Assembly: GCF_014203895.1 (NCBI RefSeq)
Contig: NZ_JACHJY010000006.1
Location: 310,001 to 374,000 of the forward strand
Direction of reading: 5' to 3'
DNA from: Streptomyces nymphaeiformis
GTDB lineage: Bacteria > Actinomycetota > Actinomycetes > Streptomycetales > Streptomycetaceae
DNA: 64,000 nucleotides
Below the pieces are notes generated by a model. It had not been told where the DNA came from and did no database searches. It was given only the letters and a program-made list of their open reading frames with translations. Every line of letters begins with the position of its first letter. Position 1 is the first letter of the stretch. A program made the translations under genes and the position numbers. Below, piece after piece: positions 46,930-55,795 of this stretch.

Positions 46930-48636
46930 TCAGATGGGCACGATGTCCGGCGCGCCGAGCCGCGCGGCGTCCGCCGTCAGGTCGTCGGGCTGCCGCTGCG
47001 ACTCCCTCTCGGCCTCCACCCGCTTCTCGTAGTGCTCGACCTCCTTCTCGATCTGGCGCTCGTCCCAGCCGAGGACCGGTGCCATCAGTTCCGCGCACTC
47101 GCGGGCGCTGAGCGTGCCCCGGTCGAAGGTCTCGATGGAGATCCTGGTCCGTCTGGTGAGGACGTCGTCGAGGTGGCGCGCGCCCTCGTGGGAGGCGGCG
47201 TAGACGATCTCGGCGCGCAGGTAGTCGTCGGCCGCCGCGAGCGGTTCGCCGAGGCTCGGGTCGGCCGCGACGAGGTCGAGGATCTCCTCCGTCAGGGAGC
47301 CGTAGCGGTTGAGGAGATGCTCGACCCGGACGACGTGCAGCCCGGTCCTGGCGGCGATCCTCGCCCGCGCGTTCCACAGGGCGCGGTACCCCTCGGCGCC
47401 GAGGAGCGGGGTGTCCTCGGTGACGCAGGGGGCGACGCGCTGGTCGAGGCCGTGCACCGCCTCGTCGACGGCGTCCTTCGCCATCACGCGGTACGTCGTG
47501 TACTTGCCGCCGGCGACGACCACGAGGCCGGGGACCGGGTGGGCGACGGTGTGCTCGCGGGAGAGCTTGCTGGTGGCGTCCGACTCGCCGGCGAGGAGCG
47601 GGCGCAGTCCGGCGTAGACGCCCTGGACGTCGTCGCGGGTGAGCGGGGTGGCGAGGACGGTGTTCACGTGCTCCAGGAGGTAGTCGATGTCGGCGCTGGA
47701 GGCGGCGGGGTGCGCCTTGTCGAGGTCCCAGTCGGTGTCGGTGGTGCCGACGATCCAGTGCCGGCCCCAGGGGATGACGAAGAGGACGGACTTCTCGGTG
47801 CGCAGGATCAGTCCGGTGGTCGAGTGGATGCGGTCCTTGGGCACGACGAGGTGGATGCCCTTGGAGGCGCGGACGTGGAACTGGCCGCGCTCCCCGATGA
47901 GGGCCTGGGTGTCGTCGGTCCACACGCCGGTGGCGTTGACGATCTGCTTGGCCCTGATCTCGTACGCCTGCCCGGCCTCGACGTCCTGGACGCGGGCGCC
48001 GACGACCCGCTCGCCCTCGCGGAGGAAGCCGATGACGCGGGCCCGGCTGGCGGCCTTGGCTCCGTAGGAGGCGGCGGTGCGCACGAGGGTGGTGACGAAG
48101 CGGGCGTCGTCCATCTGGGCGTCGTAGTACTGCAGGGCGCCGACGAGGGCGTCCTTCTTCAGGCAGGGTGCGACGCGCAGGGCGTTGCGCCGGGAGAGGT
48201 GCCGGTGGACGGGGAGTCCCCGGCCGTGTCCGGAGGAGAGCGACATCGCGTCGTACAGCGCGACGCCCGAGCCGGCGTAGAACCGCTCCCAGCCCTTGTG
48301 CTGGAGCGGGTAGAGGAAGGGGACCGGCTTCACCAGGTGGGGTGCGAGCCGCTCCAGGAGCAGTCCGCGCTCCTTGAGGGCCTCCCGCACGAGGGCGAAG
48401 TCCAGCATCTCCAGGTAGCGCAGACCGCCGTGGATGAGCTTGCTGGACCTGCTGGAGGTGCCCGAGGCCCAGTCGCGGGCCTCGACGATGCCGGTGGAGA
48501 GCCCTCTCGTGACGGCGTCGAGGGCGGTTCCTGCGCCGACCACTCCGGCGCCGACGACCAGCACGTCCAGCTCTCGCCCGGCCATGGCCGCGAGCGCCTC
48601 GGCGCGCTCGGCGGGTCCCAGTGTCGCTGTCCTCAC
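46930..48636 (-). CDS. glpD: Glycerol-3-phosphate dehydrogenase, FAD/quinone-linked
   Basis: A 568-residue respiratory GlpD. It oxidises glycerol-3-phosphate to dihydroxyacetone phosphate and passes electrons to quinone at the membrane. The FAD motif LVVGAGVVGAGTALDAVTRG lies near 25-45, followed by SSRSSKLIHGGLRYLE; the C-terminal GlpD-type domain ends with LGWDERQIEKEVEHYE. GTG at 48636 is preceded by GGGAGG. It is not adjacent to glycerol kinase or facilitator genes here. Confidence 0.95.
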   Translation of the reverse strand: MRTATLGPAERAEALAAMAGRELDVLVVGAGVVGAGTALDAVTRGLSTGIVEARDWASGTSSRSSKLIHGGLRYLEMLDFALVREALKERGLLLERLAPHLVKPVPFLYPLQHKGWERFYAGSGVALYDAMSLSSGHGRGLPVHRHLSRRNALRVAPCLKKDALVGALQYYDAQMDDARFVTTLVRTAASYGAKAASRARVIGFLREGERVVGARVQDVEAGQAYEIRAKQIVNATGVWTDDTQALIGERGQFHVRASKGIHLVVPKDRIHSTTGLILRTEKSVLFVIPWGRHWIVGTTDTDWDLDKAHPAASSADIDYLLEHVNTVLATPLTRDDVQGVYAGLRPLLAGESDATSKLSREHTVAHPVPGLVVVAGGKYTTYRVMAKDAVDEAVHGLDQRVAPCVTEDTPLLGAEGYRALWNARARIAARTGLHVVRVEHLLNRYGSLTEEILDLVAADPSLGEPLAAADDYLRAEIVYAASHEGARHLDDVLTRRTRISIETFDRGTLSARECAELMAPVLGWDERQIEKEVEHYEKRVEAERESQRQPDDLTADAARLGAPDIVPI

Positions 48637-48914
48637 GCTGCTTGCCTCCCGTCGTCCCCCGGATCACGCCGCGAACAGATCGAGCCGTGAACCGGGCCCG
48701 TGTGGTCCGGCTCACAGCTCGATTCTGGCCCGCCCCCGCGACTTCAGCCACCGCCTCGCCGCTGACCTGTGGATAACACTCGGCGACCTTCGGTCACACA
48801 ATGCCGCATCTCGGTCATATTTACGCCTAGTCTGACATTGCGCTCGACCCGTTCTGTCCACCGGGCTTGCGCGTCGCGTCACCTCCGGCTACCGGGAAGG
48901 ACGGCCCACCCCCC

Positions 48915-50156
48915 ATGCCCGCTGATCTCGCCGTCATCGGCCTCGGCCACCACGGGCTCCCCCTGGCCCAGGCCGCCACCGCCGCAGGCATCGACACCAT
49001 CGGCTACGACACCGACCCGCGCCCCGTCGCCGAACTCGCCGCCGGCCGCTCCCCGGTCGACGGCTCGCTCACCGTCCCCGAGATCCGCCGGATGCTCGCG
49101 GGGGGCTTCCGGCCGACCACCAACCCCGCCGAGCTCGGCCGGGTCCGCACCGCCGTCCTCTGCGCCCCGACCTCCCTCGGCCCCGACCGGACCCTCGACC
49201 TCACCGCCGTCACCGACGCCGCCCGCGCGCTCGCCGCCCGGCTGCGCCCCCACACCACCGTCCTCCTGGAGTCCCCGGTCCCCCCGGGCACCACCGAGGG
49301 CCTCCTCCGCGAGGTCCTGGAGTCGGGCTCCGGCCTGCGCGCCGGCCGTGACTTCCACCTGGCGTACTCGCCCGGCCGCCTCGACCCCGGCAGCCGCACC
49401 CACGACTACGCCGGCACCCCCAAGGTCATCGGCGGCCTCACCCCGGCCTGCACCGAGTCCGCGGCCGCCTTCTACGGCCGGCTCACCGACAAGGTGGTAC
49501 GCGCGCGTGGACCCCGCGAGGCGGAGACGGTCAAGCTCCTGGAGACCAACTTCCGGCACGTCAACATCGCCCTCGTCAACGAGATGGCGGTCCTCTGCCA
49601 CGAACTCGGCGTCGACCTGTGGGACGTCATCCGCTGCGCCGAGACCAAGCCCTTCGGCTTCCAGGCCTTCCGCCCGGGACCCGGCGTCGGCGGCCACGGC
49701 GTCCCCGTCGACACGGTCGGCGCCCACCGCCCGCTGCGCCTCGTCGAGCTCGCCGGCCAGGTCAACGAGCGCATGCCGCAGTACGTCGTCCAGCGCGCCG
49801 CGACCCTCCTCAACGAACACGGCAAGTCGGCCCGCGGCGCCCGGATCCTGCTGCTCGGCATCACGTACAAGCCCGACCTCCCCGACCGGCAGGGCTCCCC
49901 CGCCGACGAGATCGCCCGCCGCCTGATGGACCTGGGCGCGGCCGTCAGCTACCACGACCCGCACGTCCCCGACTGGCGCGTCCGCGAGCTGCCCGTCCCC
50001 CGCGCGGACTCGCTCTACGAGGCGGCCGCCCACGCCGACCTCACGGTCCTGCTCCAGCACCACCGCACGTACGACCTCCAGGGCCTCTCGGTGAAGGCCC
50101 AACTCCTCCTGGACACCCGCGGCGCGACGCCCGCGGGAGCGGCCCACCGGTTGTGA
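48915..50156 (+). CDS. Nucleotide-sugar dehydrogenase lacking the catalytic cysteine
   Basis: A 413-residue UDP-glucose/UDP-HexNAc dehydrogenase-like protein (UDPG_MGDP_dh family). The NAD loop VIGLGHHGLPLA (7-18) and catalytic Lys in VKLLETNFRHVNIALVNE (Lys207) are present. The motif normally GPGVGGHCIPVDP reads GPGVGGHGVPVDT (255-267), so Gly262 stands where the essential Cys should be. Such an enzyme could not do the usual two-step oxidation through a thiohemiacetal; it may do a one-step reaction, act as a non-catalytic subunit, or be on its way out. GGGAAGGA lies upstream of the ATG. Confidence 0.88.
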   Translation: MPADLAVIGLGHHGLPLAQAATAAGIDTIGYDTDPRPVAELAAGRSPVDGSLTVPEIRRMLAGGFRPTTNPAELGRVRTAVLCAPTSLGPDRTLDLTAVTDAARALAARLRPHTTVLLESPVPPGTTEGLLREVLESGSGLRAGRDFHLAYSPGRLDPGSRTHDYAGTPKVIGGLTPACTESAAAFYGRLTDKVVRARGPREAETVKLLETNFRHVNIALVNEMAVLCHELGVDLWDVIRCAETKPFGFQAFRPGPGVGGHGVPVDTVGAHRPLRLVELAGQVNERMPQYVVQRAATLLNEHGKSARGARILLLGITYKPDLPDRQGSPADEIARRLMDLGAAVSYHDPHVPDWRVRELPVPRADSLYEAAAHADLTVLLQHHRTYDLQGLSVKAQLLLDTRGATPAGAAHRL

Positions 50157-50262
50157 GGACGGCCCCGGCCGGAATTCCCTAGGTCGTTGTCATGTACCGG
50201 TGCTAACCTCCGGGACCACCGCGCGCGCCGTTCCACGCGCGCGCACCGTCCCGGGGGCCCGC

Positions 50263-50532
50263 TTGTTCGTCGTCTTCATCCTCCTGCTCCTCACGTTCTT
50301 CCTGGCGGCAGGGGTCACCGGCCTCTGCTTCGCGCTGAACGTCAAGGACTGCGCCGTCCGGCTGGAGCAGCGGCAGCTGCGCAACATCGAGCTGCGCGCA
50401 CACGCCAGGGGGGACCTGGGCCCGCCCGACCGGTTCGCCACCGCCTTCGGCATCCGCGTGGCCGGCGGGCTGCTGGCCCTGGTCCCGTTCGGACTGATCT
50501 TCGCGGCACTGATCGCCGCCTTCACCGGCTGA
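50263..50532 (+). CDS. Small two-helix membrane protein
   Basis: About 89 residues from a TTG at 50263 with CCGGGGG upstream; a GTG at 50200 in the same frame would add 21 residues that cross a GCGCGCG/CGCGCGC inverted repeat, so the shorter form is preferred with low certainty. Membrane segments at about 1-25 (LFVVFILLLLTFFLAAGVTGL) and 65-88. Between them is a charged loop with KDCAVRLEQRQLRN. Function unknown; next gene is also a membrane protein. Confidence 0.65.
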   Translation: MFVVFILLLLTFFLAAGVTGLCFALNVKDCAVRLEQRQLRNIELRAHARGDLGPPDRFATAFGIRVAGGLLALVPFGLIFAALIAAFTG

Positions 50533-50572
50533 CGCACGTCACGCCCGACTGTTCCCTGGGGGGATCCACACC

Positions 50573-51061
50573 ATGAGCCAGCCCGTTCCGCCGCCCGGCA
50601 ACCCGTTCGCCGACGGCGCCGCGCCCCAGCCGTACCCGGTGGCCCCGCAGGCCCCCGCCCGTGACAACGTGGGGCTCGGCCTGGTGGCCGGACTGGTCGC
50701 GGCGCTCGTCGCCGCCGGTGTCTACGGCGGTATCGCCGGCGCCATCGAGCGCGAGATCGGCTGGGCCGCCGTCGGCGTCGGCTTCCTCGTCGGTTTCGCG
50801 GCCGGCAAGGCCGGCGGCAACAACCCCGTGCTGTCCGTGGCCGGCTCCGTGCTCTCGCTCGGCTCGGTGTACCTCGGCCAGCTGGTCGCCCTCTCGATCA
50901 TCGGCGCCAAGGCGCTGAACGTCTCCGCCACCGAGCTCTTCTTCGAGCACTTCGACGTGCTCACCGCGGCGTGGAAGGAAGACCTGGACCCGCTGACGTT
51001 CCTGTTCTTCGGCCTGGCCGCGTTCGCCGCGTTCTCCGGCGCCAAGAAGGCCGCCCGGTAG
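50573..51061 (+). CDS. Membrane protein with Pro-rich N-terminus
   Basis: A 162-residue protein. The first ~30 residues are Pro/Ala-rich and likely cytosolic; four hydrophobic spans follow (about 34-52, 62-80, 84-110 and 143-160). A charged loop EHFDVLTAAWKEDLDP separates the last two. Spacing of 40 bases from the upstream small membrane gene suggests one operon. No known family recognised. Confidence 0.8.
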   Translation: MSQPVPPPGNPFADGAAPQPYPVAPQAPARDNVGLGLVAGLVAALVAAGVYGGIAGAIEREIGWAAVGVGFLVGFAAGKAGGNNPVLSVAGSVLSLGSVYLGQLVALSIIGAKALNVSATELFFEHFDVLTAAWKEDLDPLTFLFFGLAAFAAFSGAKKAAR

Positions 51062-51078
51062 GCCACCCGCGCACGCGA

Positions 51079-51110
51079 AGGGGCCCCGCACCACCCGGTG
51101 CGGGGCCCCT
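51079..51110. terminator. Bidirectional terminator before guaB3
   Basis: AGGGGCCCCGCACC (51079-51092) pairs perfectly with 51097-51110 around a four-base loop, between convergent genes. Confidence 0.85.
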
Positions 51111-51125
51111 GTCGGATCCGTACGG

Positions 51126-52250
51126 TCAGCGCTTGTGCTGCGCGTCCGCGACCGTGACCTCGACGCGCTGGAACTCCTTGAGCTCGCTGTAGCCCGTGGT
51201 GGCCATCGCGCGGCGCAGGGCGCCGAAGAAGTTCATCGAGCCGTCCGGGATGTGCGACGGGCCCGCGAGGATCTCCTCGGTGGTGCCGACGATGCCCAGG
51301 TCGACCAGCTTGCCGCGCGGCACGTCCTCGTGGACGGCCTCCATGCCCCAGTGGTGGCCCTTGCCGGGCGCGTCCGTGGCACGGGCCAGCGGGGAGCCCA
51401 TCATGACGGCGTCGGCGCCGCAGGCGATGGCCTTCGGGAGGTCGCCGGACCAGCCCACGCCGCCGTCGGCGATGACGTGCACGTACCGGCCGCCGGACTC
51501 GTCCATGTAGTCGCGGCGGGCCGCGGCCACGTCGGCGACCGCGGTCGCCATCGGGACCTGGATGCCCAGGACGTTACGGGTGGTGTGCGCGGCGCCGCCG
51601 CCGAAGCCGACCAGGACACCGGCCGCGCCGGTGCGCATCAGGTGCAGGGCCGCGGTGTACGTGGCGCAGCCGCCGACGATGACCGGGACGTCGAGCTCGT
51701 AGATGAACTGCTTCAGGTTCAGCGGCTCGGCCGCGCCCGAGACGTGCTCGGCGGAGACCGTCGTGCCGCGGATGACGAAGATGTCCACGCCGGCGTCGAC
51801 GACGGCCTTCGAGAACTGGGCGGTGCGCTGCGGGGAGAGCGCGGCGGCGGTGACGACACCGGAGTCGCGCACCTCCTTGATGCGCTGCCCGATCAGCTCT
51901 TCCTTGATCGGGGCGGCGTAGATCTCCTGCAGACGGCGCGTCGCGGTCGCCTCGTCCAGTTCGGCGATCTCGTCGAGGAGCGGCTGCGGGTCCTCGTACC
52001 GGGTCCAGAGACCCTCCAGGTTCAGGACGCCCAGGCCGCCCAGCTCGCCGATCCGGATGGCGGTCTGCGGCGAGACGACCGAGTCCATCGGGGCGGCCAG
52101 GAACGGCAGCTCGAAGCGGTAGGCGTCGATCTGCCAGGCGATCGAGACCTCCTTCGGGTCCCGGGTGCGCCGGCTCGGGACGACGGCGATGTCGTCGAAC
52201 GCGTACGCCCTGCGGCCGCGCTTGCCGCGCCCGATCTCGATCTCAGTCAC
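51126..52250 (-). CDS. guaB3: GuaB3-family IMP dehydrogenase-related protein
   Basis: A 374-residue TIM-barrel protein without the CBS domains of GuaB2. IMPDH catalytic-loop sequence GxGSICTTR is replaced by GGGAAHTTR, with His222 where the catalytic Cys sits, so the usual IMPDH covalent chemistry is not available by this residue. GuaB3 proteins have been reported as GMP reductase-like in cyanobacteria; actinobacterial members are less clear. It follows guaB2 in the same orientation, but a hairpin between them suggests its own promoter. Confidence 0.92.
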   Translation of the reverse strand: MTEIEIGRGKRGRRAYAFDDIAVVPSRRTRDPKEVSIAWQIDAYRFELPFLAAPMDSVVSPQTAIRIGELGGLGVLNLEGLWTRYEDPQPLLDEIAELDEATATRRLQEIYAAPIKEELIGQRIKEVRDSGVVTAAALSPQRTAQFSKAVVDAGVDIFVIRGTTVSAEHVSGAAEPLNLKQFIYELDVPVIVGGCATYTAALHLMRTGAAGVLVGFGGGAAHTTRNVLGIQVPMATAVADVAAARRDYMDESGGRYVHVIADGGVGWSGDLPKAIACGADAVMMGSPLARATDAPGKGHHWGMEAVHEDVPRGKLVDLGIVGTTEEILAGPSHIPDGSMNFFGALRRAMATTGYSELKEFQRVEVTVADAQHKR

Positions 52251-52307
52251 GATGTGTGGCCTTTCCCTCTACGTCTGCGCCTACCAGTATCCCCGACACA
52301 AGCGTGA

Positions 52308-52340
52308 GGGGCGGCTCCGGCCACATGCCGGAACCGCCCC
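52308..52340 (-). terminator. Terminator between guaB2 and guaB3
   Basis: GGGGCGGCTCCGGC (52308-52321) pairs with 52327-52340, one C-A mismatch, loop of five. It lies just past the guaB2 stop. Confidence 0.75.
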
Positions 52341-52355
52341 CACGGTCGCGCTGCG

Positions 52356-53858
52356 TTACTTCCTGCTGTAGTTCGGCGCCTCGACCGTCATCTGGATGTC
52401 GTGCGGGTGGCTCTCCTTGAGGCCCGCCGAGGTGATCCGGACGAAGCGGCCGTTCGCCTGGAGCTCCGGCACCGTGCGCCCGCCGACGTAGAACATCGAC
52501 TGGCGCAGACCGCCCACCAGCTGGTGGACGACGGCCGAGAGCGGGCCGCGGTAGGGCACCTGGCCCTCGATGCCCTCGGGGACGAGCTTCTCGTCGGAGG
52601 CGACGCCCTCCTGGAAGTAGCGGTCCTTGGAGAAGGAGCGCTGCTCGCCGCGGGACTGCATGGCGCCGAGCGAGCCCATGCCGCGGTACGACTTGAACTG
52701 CTTGCCGTTGATGAAGAGCAGCTCGCCCGGGGACTCCTCGCAGCCCGCGAGCAGCGAGCCGAGCATCACCGTGTCGGCGCCGGCGACGAGGGCCTTCGCG
52801 ATGTCGCCGGAGTACTGCAGACCGCCGTCGCCGATGACCGGGACGCCGGCCGCCTTGGCGGCGAGGGAGGCCTCGTAGATCGCGGTGACCTGCGGGACGC
52901 CGATGCCGGCGACCACGCGGGTGGTGCAGATGGAGCCCGGGCCGACACCGACCTTGATGCCGTCGACACCGGCGTCGATCAGCGCCTGGGCGCCGTCGCG
53001 GGTGGCGACGTTTCCGCCGATGACGTCGACCGAGGAGTTCGACTTGATCTTGGCGACCATGTCGCCGACCAGGCGGGAGTGGCCGTGCGCGGTGTCGACG
53101 ACGATGAAGTCGACGCCCGCCTCGATGAGGGCCTGGGCGCGCTCGTACGCGTCACCGGCGACACCGACGGCGGCGCCGACGAGCAGCCGGCCTTCCTTGT
53201 CCTTGGCGGCGTTCGGGTACTTCTCGGCCTTGACGAAGTCCTTGACCGTGATGAGGCCCTTGAGGAGGCCCGCCTCGTCGACCAGCGGCAGCTTCTCGAT
53301 CTTGTGGCGGCGCAGCAGCTCCATGGCGTCCACGCCGGAGATGCCGACCTTGCCGGTGACCAGCGGCATCGGGGTCATGACCTCGCGCACCCGGCGGTCG
53401 CGGTCCGACTCGAAGGCCATGTCGCGGTTGGTGACGATGCCGAGGAGCTTCCCGGCCGGGTCGGTCACCGGGACGCCGCTGATGCGGAACTTGGCGCAGA
53501 TCGCGTCGGCCTCGGCGAGCGTCGCGTCCGGGTGGACCGTGATCGGGTCGGTCACCATGCCGGACTCGGAGCGCTTCACCAGGTCGACCTGGTTGGCCTG
53601 GTCGGCGATGGAGAGGTTGCGGTGCAGCACACCGACACCGCCCTGTCGCGCCATGGCGATCGCCATGCGGGACTCGGTGACCTTGTCCATCGCGGCGGAG
53701 AGGAGCGGGATGTTCACCCGCACGTTCTTCGAGATGTACGAGGCGGTGTCGATCTGGTCGGGCGCCATGTCGGACGCGCCGGGCAGAAGCAGCACGTCGT
53801 CGTAGGTCAGCCCGAGTGTCGCGAATTTCTCGGGCACTCCGTCGACGTTGGCAGTCAT
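52356..53858 (-). CDS. guaB: Inosine-5'-monophosphate dehydrogenase GuaB (GuaB2)
   Basis: A 500-residue enzyme converting IMP to XMP with NAD, the rate-limiting step to GMP. The catalytic Cys311 is in GVGPGSICTTR, two CBS domains span about 100-215, and the flap arginine and substrate loop are intact (GSLLAGCEESPGE, then YRGMGSLGAM). Start ATG at 53858. With guaA, purH, purN and guaB3, purine nucleotide genes are clustered in this window. Confidence 0.97.
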   Translation of the reverse strand: MTANVDGVPEKFATLGLTYDDVLLLPGASDMAPDQIDTASYISKNVRVNIPLLSAAMDKVTESRMAIAMARQGGVGVLHRNLSIADQANQVDLVKRSESGMVTDPITVHPDATLAEADAICAKFRISGVPVTDPAGKLLGIVTNRDMAFESDRDRRVREVMTPMPLVTGKVGISGVDAMELLRRHKIEKLPLVDEAGLLKGLITVKDFVKAEKYPNAAKDKEGRLLVGAAVGVAGDAYERAQALIEAGVDFIVVDTAHGHSRLVGDMVAKIKSNSSVDVIGGNVATRDGAQALIDAGVDGIKVGVGPGSICTTRVVAGIGVPQVTAIYEASLAAKAAGVPVIGDGGLQYSGDIAKALVAGADTVMLGSLLAGCEESPGELLFINGKQFKSYRGMGSLGAMQSRGEQRSFSKDRYFQEGVASDEKLVPEGIEGQVPYRGPLSAVVHQLVGGLRQSMFYVGGRTVPELQANGRFVRITSAGLKESHPHDIQMTVEAPNYSRK

Positions 53859-53998
53859 GACACCTTCCCAAATGGCCTTGATCGGTGCGGGATGTCCATG
53901 CTAACGGGCTGGAGCGGTGTCTCATTCCACGAGCAAGATCACCGGGAAGCTTTGGACGTTCACACGTGTACGAAAGGGATGACCGAGCCCGGCAAGGC

Positions 53999-54691
53999 TT
54001 ACTGCTCGGCCAGTGCGCGCAGCCGGCTGAGGGCGCGGTGCTGCGCGACCCGGACGGCGCCGGGGGACATGCCGAGCATCTGCCCGGTCTCCTCGGCGGT
54101 CAGCCCGACCGCGACCCGCAGCACGAGCAGCTCGCGCTGGTTCTCCGGGAGGTTGGCGAGCAGCTTCTTGGCCCACTCGGCGTCATCGCTGAGCAGGGCC
54201 CGCTCCTCGGGACCGAGGGAGTCGTCGGGCCGCTCGGGCATCTCGTCGGAGGGGACGGCCGTGGACCCCGGGTGCCGCATGGCGGCCCGCTGGAGGTCGG
54301 CGACCTTGTGCCCGGCGATGGCGAAGACGAAGGCCTCGAAGGGCCTGCCCGTGTCCTTGTAGCGCGGCAGCGCCATCAGGACGGCGACGCAGACCTCCTG
54401 CGCCAGGTCCTCGACGAAGTGCCGGGCGTCGCCGGGCAGCCGGTTGAGGCGGGTGCGGCAGTACCGCAGGGCGAGCGGGTGGACGCGCGCGAGCAGGTCG
54501 TGGGTGGCCTGCGCGTCGCCGTCGACCGCGCGGTGCACGAGCGCGCCGATCTCCCCCTGCCCGGCAGGCATGGGGGAACCCACGGTCTCGTCGTCGCGCA
54601 TCGCTCCATGGTGCCCCGACGCCTCTCGGTTCGCGGCACCGCGTCCGTAGTTGTGCACCGAAGCGTTATGAGCAGGTGCGCCGGCACTCAT
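53999..54691 (-). CDS. ECF-type RNA polymerase sigma factor
   Basis: A 230-residue sigma factor from ATG 54691, which has GGGAGG upstream; a farther ATG at 54742 lacks one. Region 2 (EVCVAVLMALPRYKDTGRPFEAFVFAIAGHKVADLQRAAMR-type block near 95-140) and region 4 (LPENQRELLVLRVAVGLTAEETGQMLGMS) are clear. The first ~50 residues are Ser/Asn/Gly-rich. Its position between guaB2 and the bldM/whiD pair matches the M. tuberculosis order guaB2-sigD-whiB3; I infer orthology to SigD. It is not a classic membrane anti-sigma operon. Confidence 0.92.
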   Translation of the reverse strand: MSAGAPAHNASVHNYGRGAANREASGHHGAMRDDETVGSPMPAGQGEIGALVHRAVDGDAQATHDLLARVHPLALRYCRTRLNRLPGDARHFVEDLAQEVCVAVLMALPRYKDTGRPFEAFVFAIAGHKVADLQRAAMRHPGSTAVPSDEMPERPDDSLGPEERALLSDDAEWAKKLLANLPENQRELLVLRVAVGLTAEETGQMLGMSPGAVRVAQHRALSRLRALAEQ

Positions 54692-54844
54692 CTCCCGCGC
54701 CCTCCCCTCCCGCTCGATCGACTCGTCCCCGAGGAACTCCACATCTCAAGGATGCGGCATTCCGCGGGGAAGTGACACAAGCCCACCCCGTCCACCCCAC
54801 GACGGACGCGGGTGAGGACGGGGAGACGGCAGGTGACCTGCGAT

Positions 54845-55456
54845 TCAGCGGACCAGACCCCAGCGGAATCCGAGCGCCACGGCGTGCGCCCGGTCGGACG
54901 CGCCGAGCTTCTTGAAGAGGCGCCGGGCGTGGGTCTTGACCGTGTCCTCGGAGAGGAAGAGCTCGCGCCCGATCTCCGCGTTGGACCGGCCGTGGCTCAT
55001 GCCTTCGAGGACCTGGATCTCGCGCGCGGTGAGGGTGGGCGCGGCGCCCATCTCGGCCGAGCGGAGGCGGCGGGGGGCGAGCCGCCAGGTCGGGTCGGCG
55101 AGGGCCTGCGTGACCGTGGCCCGCAGTTCGGCGCGCGAGGCGTCCTTGTGCAGGTAGCCACGGGCACCCGCGGCGACCGCGAGCGCGACGCCGTCGAGGT
55201 CCTCGGCGACCGTGAGCATGATGATGCGGGCGCCGGGGTCCGCGGAGAGCAGCCGGCGGACGGTCTCCACGCCGCCCAGGCCGGGCATGCGTACGTCCAT
55301 CAGAATCAGGTCCGAGCGGTCCGCGCCCCAGCGGCGGAGGACTTCCTCGCCGTTGGCCGCGGTGGTCACGCGCTCGACGCCGGGCACGGTCGCGACCGCG
55401 CGGCGGAGCGCCTCTCGGGCAAGCGGGGAGTCGTCGCAGACGAGGACGGATGTCAT
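54845..55456 (-). CDS. bldM: Developmental response regulator BldM
   Basis: A 203-residue atypical orphan response regulator. The receiver has Asp8/Asp9, Asp54 (LILMD) and Lys (LHKD region), and the C-terminal LuxR/NarL HTH is LTAREIQVLEGMSHGRSNAEIGRE. The sequence MTSVLVCDDSPLAREALRRA, 203 length and neighbour whiD identify BldM. BldM is needed for aerial hyphae and sporulation; by published work it acts as homodimer and as a heterodimer with WhiI without phosphorylation. ATG at 55456 is the start; a sigma-BldN-type promoter lies upstream. Confidence 0.96.
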   Translation of the reverse strand: MTSVLVCDDSPLAREALRRAVATVPGVERVTTAANGEEVLRRWGADRSDLILMDVRMPGLGGVETVRRLLSADPGARIIMLTVAEDLDGVALAVAAGARGYLHKDASRAELRATVTQALADPTWRLAPRRLRSAEMGAAPTLTAREIQVLEGMSHGRSNAEIGRELFLSEDTVKTHARRLFKKLGASDRAHAVALGFRWGLVR

Positions 55457-55588
55457 GCCTGACCTCCGCGGCTCTCGCAGCTGTTGCGCGTCACCTTGAG
55501 CCTCCAGGGCTGTACGTATCGTCACCTGTGCGGTTGACGCTCTCGGACATGTGCCCGATCGCTTCTTCCTTCAACCGCCTCGCAACTC

Positions 55589-55616
55589 TCAACGACGGTC
55601 ACTCGAAAGAGTTACG
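55589..55616 (-). promoter_or_regulatory. Sigma-BldN-type promoter of bldM (bldMp1)
   Basis: On the minus strand CGTAAC (55616-55611), 16 bases, CGTTGA (55594-55589): an exact match to the reported sigma-BldN consensus CGTAAC-N16-CGTTGA. bldMp1 is the known sigma-BldN target, so the site fits. The start would be about 120 bases upstream of the bldM ATG. Confidence 0.85.
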
Positions 55617-55770
55617 GGTCGGACGGCGGCTTCGGCACTCTACGTGAGGAGTCGTGCGCGGAGGAGAGTGTCGCAGGTCGTTCGTCCCAACATCAAAAGC
55701 TATGCCCCATTTAGCTGGTTTTCTTCCCTTTTCGCAGTGTCTGTGACTAGATTCGCAATGAGTCATATTT

Positions 55771-55795
55771 ACATCTACTTCGACAGTAGATGTAG
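55771..55795. promoter_or_regulatory. 9-bp-arm inverted repeat upstream of whiD
   Basis: TACATCTAC (55771-55779) and GTAGATGTA (55787-55795), perfect arms, loop TTCGACA. It is in the AT-rich control region about 100 bases upstream of whiD. It may be an operator or a leader hairpin; no regulator is known to me for this sequence. Confidence 0.5.
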
